Position numbers and translations under genes: made by a program | DNA from: Nymphaea colorata | Taxonomy: Eukaryota > Streptophyta > Magnoliopsida > Nymphaeales > Nymphaeaceae | Direction of reading: 5' to 3' | Assembly (NCBI RefSeq): GCF_008831285.2 | Contig: NC_045147.1 | Span: 4,550,001 to 4,614,000 of the forward strand | DNA: 64,000 bases | Shown here: piece after piece, positions 1 through 12,430 of the stretch | How positions within the stretch are numbered: the stretch's first letter is position 1 | Layout of the letters: every line of letters starts with the position of its first letter | Notes under the pieces: generated by a model | Told to the model about the DNA's origin: nothing | Database searches by the model: none | Seen by the model: the letters and a program-made list of their open reading frames with translations, nothing else

Positions 1-410
1 AAAACGAAATGAGCGAGGGCAGTCGGACCTATTGGCGCGGACATTCATCTGCGAATTTCTGTCGGACCTCGAGAATGTCCGTGCTCTCGGTTGCGTGGGG
101 ACTCACGGTCGTAACGTTCTAAAAGGACTTTGATCGATCACGATCCGCATTAAAAGGGAAAAAAAAAAAACAGTTAAAAGTAGATCAGAGAGCAAAGGTC
201 TTAAAACAAATTTTAATCGGAGATTTTATGCTTGCTCGCTGGACAAAAGCAATTTCAATTAGCTTAGTAAGAAACTTGGTTAAGTGAGATGAGCTTCACA
301 GCCTTCAACTATGAGAATTTTGAGAACTGTTCTTCGCCTTTTTTTTCTGCTAAAAGTCGGATGCCCACTAAAAGGTAAGCGATCTATTTCGCTTAAGACC
401 AACAGTTATT

Positions 411-442
<32 letters not shown>

Positions 443-1979
443 AAACCTTGACTGACTAATGGCAATCTTTTGGTCTAGATACTTGATTTCACTTCATCAA
501 GTATCAGAAAAGACTGGTTGCCAAGGTAGGTGTAGGTTACACGTGGGCAATTGTCCACATGGACTCTCCAAAACTTTTTTTTTTATTTTTATATTGATAT
601 TTTTGAGTCATTTTTTTAGAGCCCTTAAATTTAAAATTATATATACCTAGTGTTTCTTAATCAAAATTTTCTGATTCCACCCCTGGTCTTGAAATTGAAA
701 CAAGTATAGGTTTTCCTTTTCTTCACAAGATCAGTCTCCTCTATGATCGGAAATTTCACAAAAGACTGGCTTTAATTGTAAGATCTTCCTAGTAAACATG
801 AGAGTAAGTATCAAACTTTATCTGCATAATGAGGGTAGGACAGCTGAGATGCGTGCTTGTCTGGAAAAGGCAATTTGCAAATGCATAGTGCAAATCAAAT
901 GTCCTATGTTCAGTATTGGTTTGAAAGGTTCCCTCACTTTTCTCTCCTTCCCTTCCTTTCCTTCTTGCCATTGGCTCTCATGGTCTGTACCAGATGGTGC
1001 ATGGAACAAATATGAGTGAAAAAAAAAGAAACGTTTTGGATATTTTAATAATTTTTTATAAAAAAAATATTTTTAGACTTTTAACTTTTTCATAACGTTT
1101 TTTTAATCTTTATAAAATGGCTCTCATTTGTATTTAGTTAAGGATATTTTAGTCATTACAAACTCCTATACACAATTTTTTATACATGGGTTATGTGCAC
1201 ATAACCAGTTTATTGTCTAAATCTTACTGGTGGAGGCTGTATTGATACAGATCTAGTGATAATATGGATTTGGATCCACATAAGTTTGGCCAATTGATGG
1301 GCCAACCAGGCAGGTTATAAGACCTGACCCACTTCCTAATCTCATCTTTATCACGCCTACGTTTTCTTCAAACTATCTTGTTTTGTTTCGTTCTTATCAT
1401 GGGTGCTTCCTGAGAATCCAGCGTGTCCAGGATAATGGTGAGCTTAGGAAATGGAGGAAATTTACAGGCGGCTTGGGAAGGCGTGCAACGGCAAGACTCG
1501 AGAGATCGACCCTTGATGTGTGTCAAAAAGCCAACGGTCTTTTGGCTTTGAAAATGCCTTTTCTCTCCTCTTGGATGTAGAATAACACTTTGGATGCGAA
1601 CATCGTGGGTACTTACCGAGAATCTAGCATCAGTGTCTCATCGTCTCGGTTCTGCTACCACAGGGAGGATTAAAATATGGAGACGAGTGGTGTTGGGAAC
1701 TGCATGGAGTAGAAGCCTGAAAAGTCGTTGCAATAAATAATAGGGGACTATTTTGGAGTCGGGTGAAACGCGGCGACTTCAGTTTCAATGCCGTGGAAGA
1801 AAAAATTGCAGGATGTAGGGGCAGGAGCGAAGGGAGAGAGTACCCACTACCATGACCTCTTAAAAGAAAACCTTGGGAAGATTTTGTTGCCATCTTCTCT
1901 TTCAAGGGAAAGATAGGGGGGAAGGTCCATCTGCTTCCCCCTAAGCCAGTTCATTTTATGTTATTGGCCTCCCTGCATT
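1..1979. other. Intergenic DNA, no gene recognised
   Basis: No reading frame here resembles a known protein; the short open frames overlap on both strands and have no consistent codon use. The first 130 bases are relatively GC-rich and could be the edge of a gene lying to the left, but nothing in them can be identified. A TA/CA microsatellite lies at 411-442. From about 1000 onward the sequence is AT-rich. Confidence 0.5.
411..442. repeat. (TA)n(CA)n compound microsatellite
   Basis: A run of alternating T and A passes directly into alternating A and C. It is simple sequence with no coding value. Confidence 0.9.
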
Positions 1980-3497
1980 CCTTTCTGGGTAAGAGAGTCT
2001 TCTCAGGCCGCTCTCAATTTCTGCAACTCGTTAGAGAAACAGAGAAAGAGAGAAAGAGCGCAAACGTGGCCTGACATTGTCTTCTTCGTGTTAAAGAGGT
2101 ACAAGATGGAGTGGAAGAGATATGCTTTGTTCTAACTTTTAGTTCCTTCCATTTTTTCATTAAAAAAAAAACTTCCAATTTTTTTACTTTTCAGATGTAA
2201 AGCAAAGACGAGTGGTAGAGTCTTTGAATTAGAGAAATGTTGCTCTTTCGCTGTTTTGCGTGCTTTTGGTGATCTTGATTACGCCATTCATTATATCCCC
2301 TTCTTTTGCATCTTTTTCTGTTTGCTTTCCTTTTCCTCTCAAATCTTTCACTCAAGTTCGTCTCCTCATTTTGTTTTTAGCTGTTCGGAAATTTCCGCTG
2401 TGTTCTTGTGCTTGATCTGATTTCTCTACTTCATTTTCGTTAGGAAACTTTGCCCCCTTGGTGCATAATGAGTTTCAATAGGTTGAACGGTAAAGCCTGA
2501 TTGATGATCTTCGATCTGCCCAGGATGGAGGATTTCCTAGGAATGCCTTGTGGCCATGCCATTGTACGAGAATTTTCACTCCGCTGCATAATGAAATCCG
2601 CTCTTTATGACTTTATGGCTTCTTGATTTTGAATCATTTACGCATTCTATGGACCTCAAAATTTTTAGGCATCACTTTTGTGCTAACCGATTTTCTCATA
2701 TGCTTGAACGTATGGATGCATAAGATGGTGCAATGGCAAAACATCTAACTTCGCTGTTTCTTCACCGGTTGCACTCCTCCCTCTATTTAAACATAAGGCT
2801 TGAGCTTGGGTATATGAGCAGTGTCGTTCTTGAGCAAGTCCGATTACTATTTCATAAGTCAAAAGGATTTTTTTAATAGTGTCTGTGCTCCCTTTTGGCA
2901 ACTCCATTGTGATTTTCCTTTTTCTATTCTCAGAGTTGTCAACCAGGTGGTCAATCGTACTTGGTGTGGTTCATGCAAGGAAGCATTTTGTGCTGGACAA
3001 ACCTCTTCAATCTCTTCGCCTCTCATTCTAGTTTGGAAAACTAGACTCCGATGTTCTTTGTTTCCTATTGGTCGAGTAGCTTGGTCCGCAGACTACACAA
3101 GTCAATGAATGCTTAGATTTGTGGGAAGGACCCCCAAATGAATTTTGTCGCATTGGTCTTATTTTACTTGGTATTGCACACCTGTCTTGAATTTGTTTTT
3201 TTTCTTCAACCTAGTGTCCAGCTTAAATGTAACGGAAAAAGAAAAGTATGTAGTACATTTAACATTTGGAGAGAGCATGTAAAAACGACAAATGCTCCTA
3301 ATTTGTAATTTCAGTAATTCTATTAGTCCTGCTTACGTGGAGTTTTTGACCTTTTCTGTAGCAACCTAATTGATAAGTGGTAACAATAAAAGACAAAGGG
3401 CATGCTTTGACTATCAGCAGATCTTTCATTAATGAACAGTAGTAGATGAACTTATTGTTGTTTGGCTTTTCAGACATTACCTTGGCTAATTAGAATA

Positions 3498-3516
3498 TGA
3501 ATAAATAAATAAATAA

Positions 3517-3550
<34 letters not shown>
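3498..3550. repeat. (AATA)n followed by (TA)n microsatellite
   Basis: Several AATA units run into a TA dinucleotide tract ending at about 3550. Confidence 0.9.
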
Positions 3551-3551
<1 letters not shown>

Positions 3552-3629
3552 CTTCTTTTTTTCCATCTTCTTCTCCCAACTGTCCATATATAGTAAATTA
3601 ATAGTCTAGATAGTTCCTCATGGGTCTAG

Positions 3630-3802
<173 letters not shown>

Positions 3803-4899
3803 GTGTTTTATCTTTTGTCATAAGCTGAGCCCAATACTTATTTCTTACTTAGATAGTCAGTGTAATAATACAGTATTTTGTCCTTTGCCATTGTCTGATG
3901 ATGAAATTCGATATGCTCCTTTTATAAGTTTTTTCGAGAAACCCTTCTTTATCAGTCATGAACATGATCAAGTTCAGGTTTCCTACGACTCATTCGTTTA
4001 GGTCTTTGCTTTGGATCAGAGTATAAGACTTCCATTTCCTTTTCCCATTCAATTTTTGTGTTTTTGCCGTGTATCAGGGTCTTTTGTTGTTTGATCAGAA
4101 AATGCTAAAGGCAACAAGCAAGAGGGAGAACACAAAATCATGCTATGAAAGTCAAATGGTTAAAATCATCTGCCTATGGCTCTTGGTCTATAAATTTCCT
4201 TTTCACTGTTACCATTACCATCAAACTGATTCTGGTGCATTCTGAATGAATAGTTAATGATTGTCAAGCTGGAAGCAGGTGTAAGTGGGAAGAATAATAA
4301 GCTAGCCAGCTACAGATCACTTTTACTGATATCACATTCTAGAAGTCAGCTTGGTAGATTGAGAGTGAGTGACAAGGAATTGTATTCATAAGTGGTGTAT
4401 TAAGTTGTCATCCTTCCTGTTGATATGTTATTGTTGAATTTGGAATTTGTATAACTGCCAGTAATTCATCGAAGTGACATTTTTGTCAAGTTCAACAAAC
4501 ATTTGTACCTCTGGAGGATCCAGTGGTGAGGAGGTGCCTTAAGCTGAAACCATAAACCTTTGTAGATTACTTTAAGCTTAAAATTTTCTGAAATTAATTG
4601 GATATGCTTTGTCAGAATGCAGAAATTCCTTTTCATGCTACAAAGTTAGAACAAGTTGAAGCTGCAGTCATTGAAGATCACCATCAACCTCTTATTGGTA
4701 CCAAAGAAATGTCCTTGAGCAACTTAGATGCTTTGTTATGCTTCATGATATGTCGCATACCATCTTAAAAGTGGTCGCAATTTCCTCATAGTTCCAGAGG
4801 TAATTGGTTGTGTATGCAATCGTTGACCAGAATATAAAAATAACTAGTAAAAAGTTTTAAATGTCAATCAAGTGGTGATTTTCTATTTCTATATTGCAG

Positions 4900-5005
4900 G
4901 TACATTAAAGAGACAAGCACGTGAGAAGCAAGCAGGTCTTCGTCCTGAAATTTTTTACTTTTGGAAATAGTGGGTGCTTTGTATTGGGAGATCAGAGATG
5001 TAACC
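4900..5005 (+). other. 5' untranslated exon segment of the SINAT gene
   Basis: This segment lies between a convincing acceptor (polypyrimidine stretch and TTGCAG ending at 4899) and the first ATG of the coding region. It contains no in-frame ATG upstream of 5006; the open frame reaching back to 4961 begins at a TTG codon, which plants do not normally use. The left boundary depends on the acceptor being used. Confidence 0.5.
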
Positions 5006-7690
5006 ATGGCACCAACTGGGGGCATATGCAAAGAAGATCCTGAATACTATGCTGCAATTGCAGATTATGATGTATTGACCACAGCTTCAGAAACTGATAA
5101 TATACAAGGAAAAGCATCCAGTGCATGTGGCAGTAAGATGGGCATGTCTTCAACAAATGGCGTGCATGAGCTACTTGAGTGCCCCGTTTGCACAAGCTTG
5201 ATGTACCCTCCAATTCATCAGGTTTTGTGCACTATTTTCTTTTGTTCCATGTTGTTCCAGAATGCATGCAACATTTCTGGTTTTAGTGTCAGACGAAGCC
5301 AGTGGTATGGATGTGACAAGAAGACTGAGATTGATTGGCCAACTAAGAACATAGGTTAAAGGAAATTTAACATTCTGTATTTTCTTTTATTGGTTTAGTT
5401 TGACTCACTTAGCAGTTATAATTAGAAAACAAATGCTTCAAAGGATTTCTTTCAGGAAACTATCAAGAAAATGCCCGGGCACGGTTTTCCTATTTCAGAA
5501 CCAAAGGTCATAAAATATGTCTGCACAGGATTCTGAAGAAATAAATGTCCTACTCTCTGAGAAGTAAATTTTGTTTTGATTTCCCATCTCTAAATTATTG
5601 ATTTATCCCTTTTGTTATCTTTTACGCTGAATGCTAGTTCGAACCAATTTCGTGACAGCTTTTTTATTTTGTGATTTTTGCTCAAATGGTACTTATCCCA
5701 GATGCATACGATATTCTCACCCCATAATTCTGTATTTTTTGGTCGCACCTTGATCTTTGATATGGCAACTTTATTTTGTAGTTGGTCATGGCTGAAGAGA
5801 TGAGATTCATAAATTAAGCCATTATATGGCCATAAATTATCTAAATTTTTTGTTGCTATTCACTTTCCTTCTGCAGTGTCCTAATGGTCATACATTGTGT
5901 TCAAACTGCAAGTTGAGAGTTCACAACTGCTGCCCAACTTGTCGTTATGAATTGGGAAACATAAGGTGCCTGGCTCTTGAGAAGGTCGCAGAGTCCTTGG
6001 AACTACCTTGCAGATATCAGAACTTAGGTTGCCATGACATTTTCCCTTACTATAGCAAGCTAAAGCATGAGCAGCAGTGCAGGTTTCGCCCATATAGCTG
6101 CCCTTATGCTGGCTCAGAATGCTCAGTCACTGGTGATATTCCATATCTGGTTGCTCATCTTAAAGATGATCACAAGGTTGATATGCATGATGGGTGCACA
6201 TTTAACCATAGATATGTGAAATCAAATCCACAAGAGGTCGAAAATGCCACGTGGATGCTAACTGTGAGTTCTTTTGCTTTTATGTGCAACTGAAAATTTT
6301 GTATGCTTATTTCTGATCCCTAGCCTTTGTATATTTCTGAAGTCGTGGATTTCCAAATGCTACTGGATTTTATGGGCATTCAGTTGAGGTCTCCTTCTAA
6401 AATAAAATGGTATATGCAGTTTGCTACTTGTAAACCAGCTATTATGATTATAACTATCAATTAATCTTTTGCTTTTGCAATAGATAGTCTGTAACTTATC
6501 ATTTCAGGGTTAATGCCTTTCATGTTTGATATTGAGCATGTTCTGCGCATAATTTTGTTAGGATGCTGAGGAATTGGTTTCTCTTAGGTATCCTCCATGT
6601 TGATAAAAGATTCTGAAAGGATAAGTTACTGATCTATTGGAAATACGAAACAGTAGTTGATGACGGTAATCTCAATAAACTGGTTTACAAGTAGCAAACT
6701 GCATATAATTTTTATCTTTAAAGGGGACCTCAACTAAATGCCTACAATGGACCATTTTTTATGATATTATATATTGAACATTACTTCCTGTAGTGCAATG
6801 CAGATGGCAATGCAATTAGCAACAACGAAGCTAGTGTATTGAGTCTCTTATAAGGAGATCATTTTCATCTAAAGTCTAGAAGGACCTTCATGAATCTGCG
6901 CCAGTAATTTCTCTTTTTGCTGTTTGAGATGAAAATTTGGGATGTCATTGGTTTAGATGGGGAGCCCTGAGCCATATTGAGTGTAGCCATGTCGAGGTAG
7001 GTTAATTATGAAGATCTTCGCGGCTATGCCGATCATGACCGACTGTTCTCGACTGAATGAAGGAAAGAAAGAAGAGGAAGAAGTGGAAGGGTGAAAAGAA
7101 GAAAGAGGTTCATGAGACCTTTGAAATAGACTCAGTTACTATCTCAAGTGTATATATATATAGCATGAACTAAATTTAAGTGTGCTATTTTTTTTTTGAT
7201 GCAGGTACCAGTAAATTAAGTGAAAAAAGTAGCTATGTTTCTGAAGAAGATTATAGCTCATTTTTTAATTAATGGACTAAATTGTGTAGCATAATCTAAA
7301 TGAAATAAATAATACTCTTCAAACCGGTTTGTTGATCAAATCGCTCAGTATCTTGACCTATTGTCTCAGGTATTCAATTGTTTCGGCAAGCAATTCTGCT
7401 TGCACTTTGAAGCTTTTCAGCTTGGAACTGCACCAGTATACATGGCGTTTCTTCGTTTCATGGGTGATGACAATGAGGCAAAAAACTTCAGTTACAGTCT
7501 AGAAGTTGGAGCAAATGGACGGAAACTAACATGGCAAGGTGTGCCTAGAAGTATCCGTGATAGCCACCGGAAAGTTCGTGACAGCCTGGATGGGTTGATC
7601 ATCCAGAGAAACATGGCACTATTTTTCTCAGGTGGTGACAGGCAGGAATTGAAGCTGAGAGTGACTGGACGCATTTGGAAAGAGCATTGA
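5006..7690 (+). CDS. SINAT: SINAT-type RING E3 ubiquitin-protein ligase (three exons, 307 aa)
   Basis: Coding exons are 5006-5221, 5877-6263 and 7370-7690, all joined in phase 0 at GT/AG introns of 655 and 1106 bp. The protein is a plant SEVEN IN ABSENTIA homologue, a family that transfers ubiquitin to target proteins and works as dimers. A C3HC4 RING spans residues 59-94 (Cys59, 62, 73, His77, Cys80, 83, 91, 94), interrupted by intron 1 after residue 72. A SIAH-type double zinc finger follows (Cys117, Cys124, His136, Cys140; Cys147, Cys154, His166, His171). The C-terminal TRAF-like substrate-binding and dimerisation domain occupies roughly 175-300 and ends in the family-typical VTGRIWKE. Length matches the family (about 305-325 aa), all zinc ligands are present and there is no frameshift, so the gene looks functional. 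The start at 5006 has a good context (AACCATGG) and matches the usual MAP- beginning. Extra Cys90 beside Cys91 is a minor oddity. Which SINAT paralogue it is cannot be settled from one sequence. Confidence 0.96.
6374..6743. repeat. Inverted repeat (fold-back) inside SINAT intron 2
   Basis: The left arm 6374-6438 and right arm 6680-6743 are reverse complements. The inner ~28 nt, including GCAGTTTGCTACTTGTAAAC, pair perfectly and the outer ~35 nt pair with several mismatches. The spacer is about 240 bp. The whole unit lies in the intron and does not touch splice sites. It may be a decayed miniature fold-back transposon; no clear target duplication is visible. In the pre-mRNA it could form a long hairpin. 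Confidence 0.85.
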
Positions 7691-7779
7691 AGGTACGGCT
7701 TATTCTTTCGGCTCGGAAACGAAGAAAGATCTTTCTTTTGCATCTCAGTAGGAGCATGAACACATCATATATATATATG

Positions 7780-7810
<31 letters not shown>

Positions 7811-8060
7811 GACGACCTGTAAGTTGATCTATTGATAGTTTCTAGTTCAAGACTGAAACTCTATCATCTGAGTAGGTGCTTCACCAAATTGATATTGCAA
7901 AATAATGGTCGATATGAGCCTTTATTCAGCTTCGTTCGATGTATATTTCCCTTCTTTTAGGCCGATGATCTTTTGGCCCTGTTTCCTGGACCAAATTGGC
8001 CCGTGTCTTTTCAGTGATGCATCTCAACAAGGCGCTGGATCTTGGATTAATCATGTGCTG
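7691..8060 (+). other. 3' flank / probable 3' UTR of the SINAT gene
   Basis: This follows the TGA stop. It contains an interrupted TA/TG microsatellite at about 7767-7810 and an AATAAT-like A/T stretch near 7900 that could serve as a near-upstream polyadenylation element. The exact 3' end cannot be placed. Confidence 0.4.
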
Positions 8061-10930
8061 ATTGGATCTTTGGAAAAGTAAAAACTTACATGTGGCTGGA
8101 ACAAAGCAGAAAGTCCTGAAACAATTGGATGAAAATAAGAATAGTGAAATTTTCGTTTTAGAGGTGTCTTTTGTATGTTTTAAAGAAAATTACCTTCTGA
8201 TCGCCTGGTGTAAGAAGTGGGGGCTGCAGATGTGCCTCCAGCACATCTAACCTCTTCCTTTTACTTTTTATGGAAACTGTCAAATGAGGACCTGAAGTGA
8301 AATTCCATGAACTTAAGCGTAAAAAATCAGCTGCACCATTTTCATCGTTACCCTTTATGACCAAGTTGCATACTCATCAATTTAGTTGGCTTTTCTTTCT
8401 TTCTTTCTTTTTTTCTTGGTTATTTAGGTTTACAAAAGTGTCCTTCAGGCCCTTATATGACAACCTATTATGAAAAGCGTGGCTTTTATTCGAGAAATTG
8501 TGGAAATAGTTCTTTGTTTCAAACTCTTGCTAAAAGATAGGCTCATAAATAGAATTAACCTCTTCTTTACAAATTGGCGTTTGATTATTGATATATTCGA
8601 TTATACTAGATATAACAATGTTAATATTGCCTATACACCAAATTCCATCCGCTCATGAAAAGAAGGCTAAACTAACGTGAAAACATTCTTTATTTTTAAT
8701 TAAGTTAAATTAGTATTAAGCTGACAAACAAATATGCTGATTCAGACGGACCCAATTCATTTTATATTTAGCCATGGACGTTTTATATTTTGCTATAAGT
8801 TTCACAATTTTTAAAAGGAGATGTTATGGTTTCTTCAAAAAGTAAATTTGGATAATAAATATTTGGAACATCTAGGGGGCGTCATACGAGCAATATTAAA
8901 TGTCTCGCATGTTGACAACCTGAAAAATAGTATTATAATTAGCGTGGAACATCCAAAAAGACAACAATATTACATTGGAGGAATTAATGTCCCTTTTCAT
9001 TGTTCAGTAGACATTATTTATAAATTGAAAACTTTATGTAAGAAAAACATACTCAAGTATGAAAAGGTTTTCATTCAAGTACTTCTTGATGTAAATGGCC
9101 AACTACAATCTGGTCAAGCATGGACATGTTTCTCGTTATTATGTTAAAACTTGTGCATATTTCTCCAGATATTTTCAGAAAGTAATACAATCAGGTCTTG
9201 ATATTTTTTGTTAATTGATGTCAGTAATTTTCTTCCGGATAAGTACATTTGCATGGGAGAGCAGCAGCCTATTACAGTGGTTTTAGAGAGCAACCCGACT
9301 CCCACCATAGCAGGCTAAGTGCTCCATTTACCTCATTATTCCTCAATCTTTGCCAAAAGTCAACTTTATGTGCCAGGTTGCCGCTAGTTCTAGCTGTCCA
9401 AATTATCATAAATAAATAAATAAAGGTTTTTGTGGTTGAATGCGGGACTACCCATTTGGTAAACTATGATGTGCCTTGGGAATTGTACCCAGGTTTTGTA
9501 CTAAAGATTACTACTAGAAGTTGGCTTTTGTGGAAGTAGATACATGTAAAAATCATTGGCGTTGCTTTAAGCTGTGGCATATGTCAGTGCAAACCAAGTT
9601 GGGTGGTTGGGTTTGTCTCCGAAGGTCCTGGTATGGCATGAGCTTCTTTAGTCACTCATTCCTTTTGTCTGCACTAGCCTACCCGTAGCTTCCGAGTGGC
9701 ACAAAAGCCCATGGTTCTATTACGTTTCTGTTTTGTTTTGTTTGGAGAGAAAGGCATCTCTCTGTCCCTCGACCTAGATACCTAGAGGGGCAAGTTTACC
9801 ATTTCGGTGATGCTGAGTGGTTTGACCCTACTGCTACAATAGTGATCTGAGATATCACATAAGACTTCGCTGTCAGTTACCCTTGATATAATTGATTTCT
9901 TTGGTGAAGTTACATTATGTTCTGCATGTGTATTGTGCCGATAAGGCTTTTTGCAGATACTCATGATAACGATCATGACAAATGCTTGATGAATTATCAG
10001 TGTAGTTGTTTTATAAGTCATGAGGGTTCTGCATCCATGTCTAGTGGAATGAGTTATGACTCAAGTGTGTCTTTGAACCTTGAAATATTTGTATGGTTGT
10101 TATGAGCTTTGACTTTGTTTTGACATGGTTTTGGATTATCATATTTATTTACTTTGCGAAACCTTGTTCTATTAGTGTTTGGGTATTTAGTTTACACGTA
10201 AAATTTTTCAACCTTACATGCAGATTGTAATAAATGAGATATCATTACATATACTCACCTCCATTTGTTTGGGATTTCGAGAGACGGGACCTCACTTGTT
10301 GGTAGGAGGTATGACCATTCCATTCCTAGGACCTTTACTAGTGGTAGTCAGACCAAAGACTAGACTAAAGTGTTCTATTGAGTAAGTCTAAATGCTATCC
10401 AAAACCTAAGGAAACAAACATGCCCTAGTTTTGAAATCGTGTATGTTTTAAAATCTGAATAGATCTCAAAAGTAGACTGATGAATAAAAATAATTAAATT
10501 TTGATGTCTGCTCATGTTTGGATCATCATATATCAATGTAAATCGATATCCTAAATCCAATACAATGCATGCAAAAACTAAGTCCTGTAGACCTAGAGTT
10601 CAGTCTCTACTAGGACTAGGATGTAGGGCATAGACCTATTAGGAAAAAATTGGATCTGAATCTAGGACTTATAATCATGATATGAGAAGTTTTACATAAT
10701 CTTTGCCTGAAATTTGAAATAACAGATGTTTGTAGAAGTCAAAATATCATTTCCGTGATTGAGACTTAAGAACCAAAATGCAAGGTCAAAGATCCATTAA
10801 ATTTGATCTTATATATATGATTGGATCTTTGAAGATCCAATTTCTGTAAAGATAAATCCAAATTTCATGATTACAAAGTTTAAAATAATGTTTTTGGGTT
10901 TGATCATGTGGGGATCGATCCTAGGTTTAG
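8061..10930. other. Intergenic DNA, no gene recognised
   Basis: AT-rich sequence with scattered short open frames that resemble nothing known and have no splice-supported continuation. The longest, an ATG-initiated 108-codon frame at 8821-9147, sits in strongly AT-rich DNA and has no recognisable motif. Confidence 0.5.
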
Positions 10931-10934
10931 GATC

Positions 10935-11215
10935 ACATACTCATTTGCTTTGAAATGGAATCCAAGATCAAAGATCTGATATTTAAGATCCAAGATCTGA
11001 AATCTGGGGTCCGAAATCCATAATCAATAATCCATCATCCAAGATTTATGATTTGAGGCTCGTATGTGAAATCTGATTCAAAATCCAAAGTCTAAAATCC
11101 AAGATCTAAAATCTAAGATTTGAGATCCAAAATCTGATGTCCAAGTTCCAAAATCCAAGACCCAAAATATAGTACTTGTGATCCAATATCCAATACTTGA
11201 GATCTAAATCCAAGT
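10935..11215. repeat. Degenerate GATCCAAAATC-type short tandem repeat
   Basis: About 280 bp are built from many diverged copies of a roughly 10-15 nt unit of the form (G)ATCCAAAATC / AAGATCTGA. Copies vary in length and sequence. The region is non-coding and low in complexity, and looks like an old minisatellite. Confidence 0.75.
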
Positions 11216-11800
11216 AGGTTTGACTTAGGTTAATGTCATTGTTTAAATCAGCATACATGGATCTCATTTTTTAATTAATTCTAACACATCTCAACAAAGA
11301 AGAAAAATGGTGTTGATAGGGATTGGGCTTTTAGTTGGATTAACTGTTCTCCCATAGTTTTCTGGGTGGGGTTTGAATCCTCAGATCCGAGATTTAAGTG
11401 GAAAGACATGGCTGCCGCCACTGCGGCCAGATATATATATAAACAATCAAATGAATCCACACCAGCCACCAGATAGCTCCACCACTGGACCAAACCCACA
11501 TCAGTTCTCCTTCTCTCTAACCCAATTTCATACATCCCTTGTCTCTAGCAGTACAAACAAGCCGAATTGTAACGGAGATTAACCCTTCTGCCGTCACTGG
11601 CGACCAGAAATATATATATATATATATATATATATTAGTAAATTTTTATTTTAAAATCTTAGAGAGCGACATGACCCCTACCAGCCTCTCTTTTTGGCTC
11701 CGCCCTTGGCTCTATTGAGCTTAATCGAGCTTTCGCTTGACCAGTGGTGGAGCAATTATCCACACCAGCCCACAAGAACTGTATTAGTTATATACTTAGT
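11216..11800. other. Intergenic DNA with short TA tract
   Basis: No gene is recognised. A TA microsatellite lies at about 11611-11635. The short open frames overlap one another and appear spurious. Confidence 0.5.
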
Positions 11801-11801
11801 C

Positions 11802-12430
11802 ACCTGGGTGTGTTTCCCAGGAGCTCGCACCCGCACCGACGCGTTGCGGGTGCGGGTTCGGGTGCACTCTAGGTGCACACCCAATCCGCACCCGACGCGT
11901 TGCGGGTGCGGGTTCGGGTGCACTCTAGGTGCACACCCAATCCGCACCCGACGATGAGGCGCACCCAAACCGCACTTAGGGGAGTTGGATCAAGTTCCGA
12001 GTCGAAACCAAATCCAAACCAAGTTCAACTGCGTGTATGGTTTGGATCTGGATCTGATTTCGGGATGAAACCAAATTAAAAATCCACAAAATCAAATTCC
12101 CATCTGCCATTGCATCTAATTTAATACATCTATAGATATATTATATGTTCTCTTTTCTCTTTCAAAAGAAACGATACAGGACTAAAAAATGGTGGCTTTC
12201 ATAAAACGATCTGTTTGCCTTTTTTTTCAAACATTTCTTTTTTGATTTTTTCCCACTATCATAAAAATGTATAATTTTAATTGTGTTATTCAATTTCTAC
12301 GAAAAATTAATAATAATAATATTAATATTAATAAAATATCTTCACCGCACCGCCGCACCTAATTTTTTTGAGATGTGCCGCACCCGCACCGGCACCGGCA
12401 CCGGCACCGGTACCCCGCATTCAGGTGACA
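11802..12430. mobile_element. Candidate non-autonomous DNA transposon with GC-rich ends
   Basis: Both ends are rich in GCACCCGCACCG-type motifs in opposite senses and enclose an AT-rich core. The terminal words are similar in inverted orientation (CACCTGGGTG at the left, CACCTGAATG read from the right). Plant hAT relatives often have such repetitive subterminal motifs. I could not find a matching 8-bp target duplication, so the boundaries are approximate. Confidence 0.4.
11838..11960. repeat. 56-bp tandem repeat, two full copies plus a partial third
   Basis: Units start at 11838, 11894 and 11950 with GACG and contain GCGGGTGCGGGTTCGGGTGC followed by CTAGGTGCACACCC. The first two are essentially identical and the third breaks off after a few bases. 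The array is the GC-rich subterminal part of the candidate element at 11802-12430. Confidence 0.9.

Noticed and set aside
4961-5005. Upstream extension of the SINAT protein
   Set aside because: The extension begins at TTG, contains no ATG, and follows a splice acceptor. The ATG at 5006 matches the family's N-terminus.
8821-9147. ATG-initiated 108-codon frame
   Set aside because: It lies in AT-rich DNA, resembles no family I know and has no promoter or splice support. It could be real, but I cannot support it.
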